DNA of 47,133 nt. Source: Pontibacterium granulatum. Its GTDB lineage: Bacteria; Pseudomonadota; Gammaproteobacteria; Pseudomonadales; Balneatricaceae. The position numbers and the translations under genes were made by a program. Below, piece by piece: positions 35,770 to 43,253 of the stretch. The DNA is taken from the NCBI RefSeq assembly GCF_029961155.1, contig NZ_JASBRH010000032.1, positions 1 through 47,133 of the forward strand, written 5' to 3'. The notes beneath the pieces are model-generated. The model worked only from the letters and a program-made list of their open reading frames with translations, was not told the DNA's origin and made no database searches. How positions within the stretch are numbered: the first letter of the stretch is position 1; each line of letters begins with the position of its first letter.

Positions 35770-36669
35770 ATGTTGCCCGAACTGAAGATCACCCAGTTGA
35801 GACACTTTGTCTGGGTTGCAGAGCTAAAGGGATTTCACGCTGCAGCCGAAAAAGCGCACCGCACCCAGCCTGCCATCTCCCTGTCGATCAAGGATCTGGA
35901 GAACAAACTGGGCGAGCCTTTATTTGAAAAACGCAACGCCAAAGCAACCAATGCGGAGCTAACGCCCTTTGGTAAACACTTCCTGCCGCAGGCCAAAGAG
36001 CTGATTGCACACCACGACCGGATCGCCAAGGACATGACGCTGATGGCGGAACACAAAACCGGCCACCTGCGACTGGCGTCGGTACCGTCGATTGCCAGCC
36101 GTATGCTGCCGGAGATCCTCTCCAACTTTGTCGAGAATGCCCCCAACCTGCATATCAGTTTCTATGACGATAATGCGGGGGCTGTGCTGAACATGGTGGA
36201 GAACCAACAGGTGGATTTTGGTATCGCCAGCCTGTTGCATGCAGAAGAACACAGCGACAAAACCTTCATCCCGATCTGGGAAGATAACGTGGGTGTGGTG
36301 TGCCGCACCGATCATCCCCTGGCAAAATTCGATGAGCTGCACTGGGACCAGCTGCGCGAACATCGCCTGATCAGTAACGGTACATCGCGCTTATTGGAAG
36401 ATTCAGAAGCAGAACCGCTGCTGGGACACTCACAGTTCTATATCTCCAACATGATTTCGTTGGTGGCGATGCTGGAGGCTGGCATGGGTGTCACCACCCT
36501 GCCCTGGTTTGCCTTCCCGCAGGAAAGCACCAAGCTGAAGTTTATTCCGCTGACGACGCCGAATGTGGTGCGCCATATTGGCATTATCCGGATGAGTAAC
36601 AAATCGCTCACGCCCGCAGCGGAATCGTTAGTGCAGTTTATTTTGGAGAATAGCGGAGACGCTGAGTAG
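35770..36669 (+). CDS. LysR family regulator of the ALDH/dipeptidase/BCCT operon
   Basis: This 299-residue protein has an N-terminal winged helix (ITQLRHFVWVAELKGFHAAA; HRTQPAISLSIKDLENKLGE) and an effector domain (GHLRLASVPSIASRMLPEIL). It is divergent from the aldehyde dehydrogenase gene, with a strong TGATAA-type dyad between them. The same dyad recurs 1.2 kb to the right before the two-gene operon at 37267, suggesting one regulon covering both arms. The ATG at 35770 has weak ribosome complementarity (GAGAGAGATCACCCC). Confidence 0.92.
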   Translation: MLPELKITQLRHFVWVAELKGFHAAAEKAHRTQPAISLSIKDLENKLGEPLFEKRNAKATNAELTPFGKHFLPQAKELIAHHDRIAKDMTLMAEHKTGHLRLASVPSIASRMLPEILSNFVENAPNLHISFYDDNAGAVLNMVENQQVDFGIASLLHAEEHSDKTFIPIWEDNVGVVCRTDHPLAKFDELHWDQLREHRLISNGTSRLLEDSEAEPLLGHSQFYISNMISLVAMLEAGMGVTTLPWFAFPQESTKLKFIPLTTPNVVRHIGIIRMSNKSLTPAAESLVQFILENSGDAE

Positions 36670-36680
36670 GGCCTTGCTTT

Positions 36681-36750
36681 TGTAGCAGCCCGCTCCGAGG
36701 GCGACATTGAACAACCGTCTATAATGTCGCCCTCGGAGCGGGCTGCTACA
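36681..36750. repeat. Perfect 28-bp inverted repeat
   Basis: The arms 36681-36708 and 36723-36750 are exact reverse complements over 28 bases (TGTAGCAGCCCGC... / ...GCGGGCTGCTACA) with a 14-nt loop. It starts 12 nt after the LysR stop. No T run follows, so it may be a mobile REP-like palindrome that also blocks read-through. Confidence 0.85.
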
Positions 36751-36777
36751 GATACCTCTCTCCTCAAGAACCGCATC

Positions 36778-36861
36778 GTTGGGCATCGCGTTGCGATGGC
36801 CAACCTACAAACCTATTCTCAAGCCCTCCTGTAGGTTGGCCATTGCGCAGCAATGCCCAAC
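36778..36861. repeat. REP-like branched palindrome, copy 1
   Basis: Arms 36778-36809 and 36830-36861 (32 nt each, from GTTGGGCAT to GGCCAACCTACA) pair with five mismatches. The mismatches fall in an inner hairpin that each arm can form alone: ATCGC/GCGAT in the left arm, ATTGC/GCAAT in the right. A second copy lies at 39885-39968 in the opposite orientation. Confidence 0.85.
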
Positions 36862-36934
36862 ACAAAAAAATCCTCAAACACTCCTCCCAACCCAACACCC
36901 ATAACCTTAGAAAAAATAATACCTTTAACAACTT

Positions 36935-36953
36935 TGATAAGCATCACTTATCA
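36935..36953. promoter_or_regulatory. LysR-type dyad upstream of the orphan two-gene operon
   Basis: TGATAAG (36935-36941) and CTTATCA (36947-36953) flank a 5-nt spacer. The half-site equals that found between the ALDH and LysR genes at 35700-35755, pointing to shared control. Confidence 0.6.
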
Positions 36954-37266
36954 GCCGATATAACCTTTTGATTTGTGTGAGCTTAAATCTTTGGCGCAAG
37001 ATAAAACGGTCCCCAGCGACTGGCCAAGGTAGTTTCTGGTGATGCTCAAGGGCTCTGGATGAACACCTTGATTTGTTAGTACCTGATTCAGGGTTAATGA
37101 TTAACCATACAGGTGCGGCTCTCTCTGCGAACAATAACGAGTAAACGCGAAACCAGCAGAGGTAAAGAGAACGTCGGTTTCCAACACATCTATGCTGCTG
37201 CCGGATCAACAACGCCGGCCCATTAACAACACAATACAGATGTGTAGCAATTAGAGGATCATAATA

Positions 37267-38976
37267 ATGACAACGCCTGCAGCTATCCAAACCTCTCTGC
37301 GAGGTGACAACGCATTGCCGCTGCGTCCTGCCAGTCAGGTCATGGATCTGGAGCGCCTGGGGTCGATGCATCAGAGCCGCCTGAGCTTCATGCGCACCCT
37401 TATCCGTCGCATCATGCGCGAACGCTGGCAGATCGAACCTGCCCGCTTCGAACTCGACAACGAAGGTTACGGCACCGTGGTATACGAGGTGCGCGCACCA
37501 CACGGTCTGTTCAGCTTCGTACTGTTCTCTGATTACCTCTCGCCGGAAGAGCGGAACGACCGTGTAATCGCTACCAAATGGGACCTGACCATGGCCCTGG
37601 TAGAGGGTGCGGTCGACGATATCTATCTGGAAAAGCTGCGCCAGAACGTACCTAAACAGGAAGCCGGTCGTGTTGATGCCCGCGTTTTCGTTCTGTCCCG
37701 TGCGAACCGCAGTGCCCGTAACTTCGACTACGTGGTTGATCAGCTGTCCAAAGGGGACCAGCCGGACGTAGAGAAAATCGCCAAGGTCGGTTACCTGTAC
37801 CGCACCACCGCCGTATACGGCAGCGGTAAGCTGGGCATGGCGGATTGGGAAAAAGTCCGCACCAAACACAAAGATTTTGCACGCCCATTTGCCGGTGAAA
37901 TGTTTGTCTGCCTGATGCTGCGTAACTTCAGCCTGCTGCAGGCGGAGCACATTGCTCGCCACCGTTCTCCAGATTCCTACCAGCCGATGGATGCAGATAT
38001 CAAACGTTACTTCGGTATCGGTAACTCCACTGGTCTGGGTATGGCGCCTTACTTGGTTAACCACCCACTGCTGATCAATCAGTGGATCGAGATGCGAGAA
38101 CTGGCGCTGGCTCGCATCCGCGTGCTGGGTAACATCAATGACCGTGTCCGTCACCACCTGGATGAACTGATCGAGCGCTGTGCACTGCACACCGCTGAAA
38201 CGTTCACCGAAGACGCGTGGCAGACCGAAAACAACAAGCTGGTCCTGGCTGACCTGGAAGCACTGAAAGGTTACATCGCCAACGACTTCAGCGACTGGAA
38301 CAACCTGCTGGCCTGGAGCGAAGAAAACTGCTCCGTACAGGGTCAGGAGATGCTGGTATCTATCCTGCTGGAACTCTACCCAGAGCTGGTGGAAGACCTG
38401 GAGGAATACCACAACGCAGAAGAGTTCCTGGACCTAGATCCTCTGATGCCGCTGCAGGAACTCAAGTCAGTCATCGAAACACGTTACGACTGGGCTCTGA
38501 AGATCGACTTCAGTGCGGACGGCGCACGCGAAACCTGCTGGTACCGCTCTGAGGAGAAGATGGAGCCACGTCTGGGCAGCATTGCAGATGTTGAAGCCAA
38601 AGATAAGCAGATGGCACTGGGTGTTGGTTACGCGGTACGTAAGTGCTACGACCAGCTATGCGAATACGTACAGGAGCATCCGGAACACACCACCGCTCGC
38701 TTTATGGTGGCGCGTCCGAAAATGCGCGGCATCGTGCGCCGTATCCAGAGCATGAACCGTTGTGTTTACGGTGATATCCAGGCCAACCTGCTGGATCGCG
38801 AGATCCTACCGATGCACCTGCTGCGCTGCAAACTGGCGTTCTTCGGGGTAAGTAAGTTCGATCCACGTTCCCGTCTGTGGGTACGTAACACCATGTTCCA
38901 GGGCGCACCGCTGCTGGAAGATATCGGACAGACTTTTAACGATGACTGGTTCATGCCTCTGGCGCCAAAGCAGTAA
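37267..38976 (+). CDS. Conserved hypothetical protein (569 aa), orphan
   Basis: I do not recognise a domain in this 569-residue soluble protein. It has no signal peptide or membrane segment. Visible features are a basic N-terminal region (SRLSFMRTLIRRIMRERWQI), the segment YGTVVYEVRAPHGLFSFVLF, AHRA/SRANRSARNFDYVVDQL, YFGIGNSTGLGMAPYLVNHP with a Gly-rich turn, a run of acidic helices (ELVEDLEEYHNAEEFLDLDP), and two Cys-containing stretches near the C-terminus (SMNRCVYGD; LLRCKLAFF). The start follows GAGGATCATAATA. It is co-transcribed with a DUF3726-like gene 12 nt downstream, ending at a strong terminator. Codon use is like its neighbours. A LysR-type dyad upstream matches the one at the ALDH operon, so an enzyme of that pathway is plausible. 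Confidence 0.85.
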   Translation: MTTPAAIQTSLRGDNALPLRPASQVMDLERLGSMHQSRLSFMRTLIRRIMRERWQIEPARFELDNEGYGTVVYEVRAPHGLFSFVLFSDYLSPEERNDRVIATKWDLTMALVEGAVDDIYLEKLRQNVPKQEAGRVDARVFVLSRANRSARNFDYVVDQLSKGDQPDVEKIAKVGYLYRTTAVYGSGKLGMADWEKVRTKHKDFARPFAGEMFVCLMLRNFSLLQAEHIARHRSPDSYQPMDADIKRYFGIGNSTGLGMAPYLVNHPLLINQWIEMRELALARIRVLGNINDRVRHHLDELIERCALHTAETFTEDAWQTENNKLVLADLEALKGYIANDFSDWNNLLAWSEENCSVQGQEMLVSILLELYPELVEDLEEYHNAEEFLDLDPLMPLQELKSVIETRYDWALKIDFSADGARETCWYRSEEKMEPRLGSIADVEAKDKQMALGVGYAVRKCYDQLCEYVQEHPEHTTARFMVARPKMRGIVRRIQSMNRCVYGDIQANLLDREILPMHLLRCKLAFFGVSKFDPRSRLWVRNTMFQGAPLLEDIGQTFNDDWFMPLAPKQ

Positions 38977-38988
38977 GGAGTAGTAACA

Positions 38989-39738
38989 ATGCATATCTCT
39001 ATGAACGAACTGAAAGCTGCACTGCGCCGCTGCTTTGAAGCAACCGGATATTTCGTGGGTAACTACGAAGACGCTGCGAACATGATCCTGTGGTTGGAAA
39101 AGCACGGCCTCAACGGTCTGCAGGAGCTGGAACGTGCACTGCCTTACATCGGCGAAGACAGCGACAAACCGCTGAGCAGTGTTGTTTACGAAGACAGTAC
39201 CTCCGCAATCATCGACAGCCACGGCCGCAGCGCGCTGAACTGCATCGCGGCATCCGTTGATCTGGCCCACGCGAAGGCGCTGGAGAGTGGTATTGCGACA
39301 GTAACCGTGCACAACTGCCACAACCGTATGTTCATCCTGAAAGCCCTGACCGACTGCGGTCGTCGTGGCATCAGCGTAGCGGCGTACTGGCAGAACGGCA
39401 GCGACACCGTGACCGAACACACCGCTGCGATCAAGGCGGGTCAGCGATACCCAAGCTACAGCGAAGCGACCACCTCACTGGAAACCAGCGAAGTGGATGC
39501 ACAGGCACTGACTATCATCTGCAGCTCCCGTGTGGATCTGACCTCCTCCCTGCAGGAGTCCCGCGGCAACCGTGCAGCGCGTTATATCAGCGCTGATCAG
39601 GTTGCTGCAAACAAGGACCTCACCGTAGAAAACGGCGTCGACATCGACGATGCACTGTGGGCAGAGATCAACCGCCTGGGTGCGAAAGTGCTGGTCACCA
39701 ACAGCGAACAATCCCGCCAGGGTGCGGGTGGTCGCTAA
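38989..39738 (+). CDS. DUF3726-like protein (249 aa)
   Basis: This 249-residue protein begins MHISMNELKAALRRCFEATG ... DAANMILWLEKHGLNGLQEL, which I associate from memory with DUF3726, a family of unknown function. The N-terminal half resembles dehydrogenases of the malate/lactate (LdhA-like, YlbC) type that begin with a regulatory helix layer (ALRRCFEATGYFVGNYEDAA), but this is weak. The C-terminal half (VDIDDALWAEINRLGAKVLV) looks structural. The ribosome site AGGAGTAGTAACA is strong. It probably forms a complex with the 569-residue protein upstream, since the gap is 12 nt and both end at the same terminator. Confidence 0.8.
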   Translation: MHISMNELKAALRRCFEATGYFVGNYEDAANMILWLEKHGLNGLQELERALPYIGEDSDKPLSSVVYEDSTSAIIDSHGRSALNCIAASVDLAHAKALESGIATVTVHNCHNRMFILKALTDCGRRGISVAAYWQNGSDTVTEHTAAIKAGQRYPSYSEATTSLETSEVDAQALTIICSSRVDLTSSLQESRGNRAARYISADQVAANKDLTVENGVDIDDALWAEINRLGAKVLVTNSEQSRQGAGGR

Positions 39739-39843
39739 CAGCGTTCTCTCCTATCAGCTCGGAAACAAGCTGAGTTCTGTCAGTGGCCGGTTTCAAGCAC
39801 GCCGGTCACGCCTATCATTTTGTCCGAATATTGGACTTCGCCA

Positions 39844-39871
39844 TACGCCCTCAACGTGAGGGCGTTTTTTT
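39844..39871 (+). terminator. Terminator of the orphan/DUF3726 operon
   Basis: ACGCCCTC and GAGGGCGT pair around AACGT and are followed by TTTTTTT. Confidence 0.9.
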
Positions 39872-39884
39872 TGGTTCTGATAAA

Positions 39885-39968
39885 CGTTGGGCATTGCTGC
39901 GCAATGGCCAACCTACATGTGATTGAAAATATTGATCCGTAGGTTGGTCATTGCAACGCGATGCCCAA
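39885..39968. repeat. REP-like branched palindrome, copy 2
   Basis: Arms 39885-39916 and about 39938-39968 share the sequence of copy 1. The left arm has the ATTGC/GCAAT inner hairpin and the right the GCGAT type, so this copy is inverted relative to 36778-36861. The loop sequence differs from copy 1. Confidence 0.85.
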
Positions 39969-40047
39969 CATTACCGTTCCTAAGCACGAAAGGACGAAAG
40001 ATCGAAAGGACTTTAGAGTTCCATTTACAGCTCAGCTGATGCCAAAA

Positions 40048-41475
40048 CTACAAACCAACCTTTTTAAGTTTGTCGTAAAGATTTGCCCGCGAAATGCCCA
40101 ACAATTTTGCCGCTTCTGTTTTGCGTCCGCGGGTATATGCAAGCGCCTCCATGATAGCTGCGCGTTCAGCATCAAGAATTGCGTCAGCCAAAGGGCGTGG
40201 TCTATGTTGCGGACGAAAACTCGGCTCTTCCATCAAAGGCTCCATAGACTTTACCGATGGTACGGAATTGCTCAACAATGGTCGCAAACACTCAGCATCA
40301 ATCTCAGGGGCGTCGCTCAAGACACAGGCCCGTTCGATTACGTTGTGCAGTTCCCTGACATTACCGGGCCAACTCTGCCTACAGAGCAGCTGGAGTGCAT
40401 CCGGTGTCAGCTCCTTGGCCGGCAGCTCCAGTTGCGCCGAAACCTCATCCACAAAGCGTTCACCCAAGGCCTCAATATCAGTCAATCGATCACGCAGCGG
40501 CGGCAGGTGGATCGGCAACGAACTTAAGCGGTAATAGAGGTCGGCGCGGAAGTGGCCACTCTCAACCCTCTCCATCAGGTTCCGGCTGGTGGCCGCGATG
40601 ATCCGCACATCCACTTTCTTCAACGTGTTTGAGCCAACCGCTTCGAACTCTTTCTCCTGCAGCGCGCGCAGCAACTTGGCCTGCAGATCCACCGGCATAT
40701 CGCCGATCTCGTCTAGAAATAACGTGCCACCGTCCGCGAGCTCGAACTTACCGACCCGCCCCTCCTTGGCCGCACCGGTATAGGCTCCTGGGGCCACGCC
40801 AAAGAACTCGGCTTCAATCAGGTTCTCCGGTATAGCGGCAACGTTGATACTGACAAAGGGTCCGGCGCTGCGGCTGGACAGGTCATGCAGAGCATGGGCA
40901 AACAGCTCCTTGCCGGTACCGGTTTCTCCAGTGAGTAGCACGGAGATATCGAAGCGGGCGGCTTGGCGCACCTGTTTTTTAACTGCCTGCAGGGCATCGC
41001 TACGACCAACAATCTGCGACAATCGGTAGCGGGAGCTACGCTCCAGCGCCAGCTTGTTGCGGGCATCCCTCAGTTGGTTCTGCAGCTGGTTGTACTTGGT
41101 GAGCAAAGGTTTGATATGGCCGACACTTTCACTGGCAACAAAACCAAAACCACCCACCACCTTACCGCGTTCATCCTGCAGCGGAATCGCACTGATCACG
41201 ATCCACTGCTCTTTGATAAACAGCAAATTCAGGAAGATCGGCTCACCACTGGCGATTACACCCGGCAGGTAACTGTTCGGCACAATGTCCGTAATGTGAT
41301 TGCCGATCGGTGACTCATCCAGCTCCAGAAAGTTGTAATACGCTTCGCTGATCCACGTCACCGTCCCCTTAATGTCCACTGCAATCGCATGTTCATAGAA
41401 CTGCTCAAAGGATTCAGTGAAAAATGCGAGTGCCTGCTGCTTGATATCTTGCTGGCCGATTTCATCCCAACGCAT
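40048..41475 (-). CDS. Sigma54-dependent PAS-AAA+-Fis activator
   Basis: This 475-residue protein has a PAS sensor (about 20-125: HAIAVDIKGTVTWISEAYYN), an AAA+ domain with Walker A GETGTGKE, the sigma54-contact loop GAYTGA (a variant of GAFTGA), Walker B GTLFLDEIGDMP and the R-finger region FRADLYYRLSSLPIHLPPLR. A C-terminal Fis helix-turn-helix follows (RGRKTEAAKLLGISRANLYD). The ATG at 41475 has GAGGTTAATCAAT upstream and is preferred to 41541. It is divergent from the acyl-CoA synthetase operon; the gap holds palindromic activator sites and a -24/-12 promoter. The PAS domain probably senses a small acid or its CoA ester. Confidence 0.93.
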   Translation of the reverse strand: MRWDEIGQQDIKQQALAFFTESFEQFYEHAIAVDIKGTVTWISEAYYNFLELDESPIGNHITDIVPNSYLPGVIASGEPIFLNLLFIKEQWIVISAIPLQDERGKVVGGFGFVASESVGHIKPLLTKYNQLQNQLRDARNKLALERSSRYRLSQIVGRSDALQAVKKQVRQAARFDISVLLTGETGTGKELFAHALHDLSSRSAGPFVSINVAAIPENLIEAEFFGVAPGAYTGAAKEGRVGKFELADGGTLFLDEIGDMPVDLQAKLLRALQEKEFEAVGSNTLKKVDVRIIAATSRNLMERVESGHFRADLYYRLSSLPIHLPPLRDRLTDIEALGERFVDEVSAQLELPAKELTPDALQLLCRQSWPGNVRELHNVIERACVLSDAPEIDAECLRPLLSNSVPSVKSMEPLMEEPSFRPQHRPRPLADAILDAERAAIMEALAYTRGRKTEAAKLLGISRANLYDKLKKVGL

Positions 41476-41512
41476 ATTGATTAACCTCAGCGAAAAACCA
41501 TGTCTACAAAGT

Positions 41513-41552
41513 AAGACATTTACGTCTTCATATAAAGACATTAAATGTCTTT
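41513..41552. promoter_or_regulatory. Activator binding sites (UAS) for the sigma54 activator
   Basis: AAAGACATT (41534-41542) and AATGTCTTT (41544-41552) form a perfect 9-bp-arm palindrome. A weaker copy, AAGAC ... GTCTT, lies at 41513-41528 and a half-site AAAGACA at about 41556. They lie about 85 bp before the -24/-12 element, the usual range for a UAS. Confidence 0.7.
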
Positions 41553-41626
41553 AAAAAAAGACACCTCAGACAATCCAACCGACAATAAAATACAAATACT
41601 CATAAATATCAATTAGATATAAACAG

Positions 41627-41642
41627 TGGCACACCCCCTGCA
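41627..41642 (+). promoter_or_regulatory. Sigma54 (-24/-12) promoter
   Basis: TGGCACACCCCCTGCA matches TGGCACG-N4-TTGCW with the correct GG-to-GC spacing (10 bases between). The transcription start would be near 41654, 25 nt before the ATG at 41679. Confidence 0.75.
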
Positions 41643-41678
41643 ATTTCATTGGCAAAATAACAACAAGACTGATGTGTC

Positions 41679-43214
41679 ATGAATATTGCTGAAATTCTCC
41701 GTCGCGCCGACGCGGCCTATACCGATCAACCGGCTATTGTCCTCGGTACCCAGCCCTATCTCACCTACCGTCAGCTTTACCGCCGCGTTGCTGTACTCGC
41801 ACACCACCTGCGTGAGCAGTTCTCTTTACAGCCAGGTGATCGCGTCGCGCTGGTGATGGAAAACCGCCCGGAATATGTCGAGGCAATGTTTGCAGCCTGG
41901 CATGCGGGCCTGGTGGTGGTACCGATGAACGCCAAACTCCACCCAAGCGAGTTCCACTACATCCTGCAAAACAGTGACGCAGCGCTGTGCTTCACCAGCA
42001 ATAAGCTGCACCAACAGCTGTTAGACAGTGCGGGCACGGCCAAGCGCACCCAGCTGATCAACGTGGACAGCAAGCAGTATCTGAGTCTGAGCGAAGGTGA
42101 ACCGCTAGCACTGGAGCCAAAAGATAGCGATGACCTGGCCTGGCTGTTCTACACCAGTGGCACCACCGGTCGCCCAAAAGGCGCGATGCAAAGCCACCGC
42201 AACCTCCACGCCATGCTCAACGGTTTCCTCAGCCAGATTAAATCGGTTGCTTGCGGCGACGCGGTGTATCACGGCGCCCCGATGTCTCATGGCGGCGGCT
42301 ACTACATCCTGCCGTTTATCGCCAAAGGTGGCATTCAGTTGATTCCACCGAGCGGTGGTTTCGACGTACCCGAGCTGCTATCCATGCTGCGCGAACAACG
42401 CAGTGTCTCCTTTTTTGCCGCTCCAACCATGGTCAAACGACTGGTTGAATACCCGGACGCCCAACCGGCAGATTTCGAGAATCTGGACACCATTATCTAT
42501 GGCGGCGCCCCCATGTATCAGACCGATCTGCAGCGCGCTCACCAAGTGTTGGGCAATAAGCTGGTGCAGATCTACGGTCAGGGCGAATGCCCGATGAATA
42601 TCACTGTACTGGACCGCTATCAGCACGCGGAATCACTCAATGGTCTGCAGCTGCAGCGCCTGGCATCGGTTGGCCTCCCCCACTTCGGCATCGAACTGAA
42701 GATAGTTACAGCGGACAACGCAGTTGCAGACACGGGTATTGCGGGCGAGATCTGCGTACACGGCGACGCGGTGATGCTTGGCTACTGGCACAACGATCAG
42801 GCCACTTCAGAAACCCTGCGCGACGGCTGGCTCTATACCGGCGACATCGGCTATCTGGACGAGCAGGGCTTTCTCTATCTCACCGACCGCTCCAAGGACG
42901 TGATTATCAGTGGCGGATCCAACATCTACCCACGCGAGGTTGAAGAGGTACTGCTGCAGCACCCTGACGTCCGTGAAGTCTCGGTAATCGGTATCCCGGA
43001 TGCGGAGTGGGGTGAGCTTGTCGTGGCCTATGTATCACCGACGCCGGGCACAGAACTCAACAACGACAGGCTCGAACAGTACTGCCTGGAAAAGATGGCG
43101 CGCTTCAAGCGGCCCAAGCTGTACCGCTTCCTGGACAAATTACCGAAGAACAGCACCGGCAAGATCCTGAAAACCGCCCTGCGCCAACACTTCGACTGCA
43201 CAAATAAAAGCTAA
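41679..43214 (+). CDS. Acyl-CoA synthetase (AMP-forming, class I)
   Basis: This 511-residue ANL-family ligase has the P-loop-like motif LFYTSGTTGRPKGAM (about 165), the A5 motif YGQGECPMNIT, motif YTGDIGYLDEQGFLYLTDRS, the hinge KDVIISGGSNIYPREVEEVL and the C-terminal catalytic Lys in LPKNSTGKILKTAL. It activates a carboxylic acid to its CoA thioester through an acyl-AMP. With thiolase and 3-hydroxybutyrate dehydrogenase following, acetoacetate or another short beta-keto/hydroxy acid is a likely substrate, but medium-chain acids are possible. It is the first gene after the sigma54 promoter. Confidence 0.9.
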   Translation: MNIAEILRRADAAYTDQPAIVLGTQPYLTYRQLYRRVAVLAHHLREQFSLQPGDRVALVMENRPEYVEAMFAAWHAGLVVVPMNAKLHPSEFHYILQNSDAALCFTSNKLHQQLLDSAGTAKRTQLINVDSKQYLSLSEGEPLALEPKDSDDLAWLFYTSGTTGRPKGAMQSHRNLHAMLNGFLSQIKSVACGDAVYHGAPMSHGGGYYILPFIAKGGIQLIPPSGGFDVPELLSMLREQRSVSFFAAPTMVKRLVEYPDAQPADFENLDTIIYGGAPMYQTDLQRAHQVLGNKLVQIYGQGECPMNITVLDRYQHAESLNGLQLQRLASVGLPHFGIELKIVTADNAVADTGIAGEICVHGDAVMLGYWHNDQATSETLRDGWLYTGDIGYLDEQGFLYLTDRSKDVIISGGSNIYPREVEEVLLQHPDVREVSVIGIPDAEWGELVVAYVSPTPGTELNNDRLEQYCLEKMARFKRPKLYRFLDKLPKNSTGKILKTALRQHFDCTNKS

Positions 43215-43253
43215 GGGACTGAATTACAGGTTCCCCAACGAATTGAGGTAACA

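Larger units (their letters stand above)
36670..37266. promoter_or_regulatory. 597-nt region with palindromic repeats and a LysR-type dyad
   Basis: No gene is seen. It contains, in order, a 28-bp-arm perfect hairpin (36681-36750), a REP-like branched palindrome (36778-36861), a LysR-type dyad (36935-36953) and then about 300 nt of leader to the 569-codon gene, whose ribosome site is GAGGATCATAATA. Confidence 0.7.
39739..40047. other. 309-nt region with terminator and REP-like palindrome
   Basis: It contains the operon terminator at 39844-39871 and the second REP-like palindrome at 39885-39968. No gene is recognised. It separates the convergent DUF3726-like and sigma54-activator genes. Confidence 0.6.

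Noticed and set aside
36681-36861. Consideration of the palindromes as a CRISPR array
   Set aside because: Only inverted, not regularly spaced direct repeats; no spacers and no cas genes.
36925-38412. 495-codon minus-strand open frame opposite the orphan gene
   Set aside because: Shadow of the 569-codon gene: the plus frame has a ribosome site, co-directional partner and terminator, and the minus protein has no domain.
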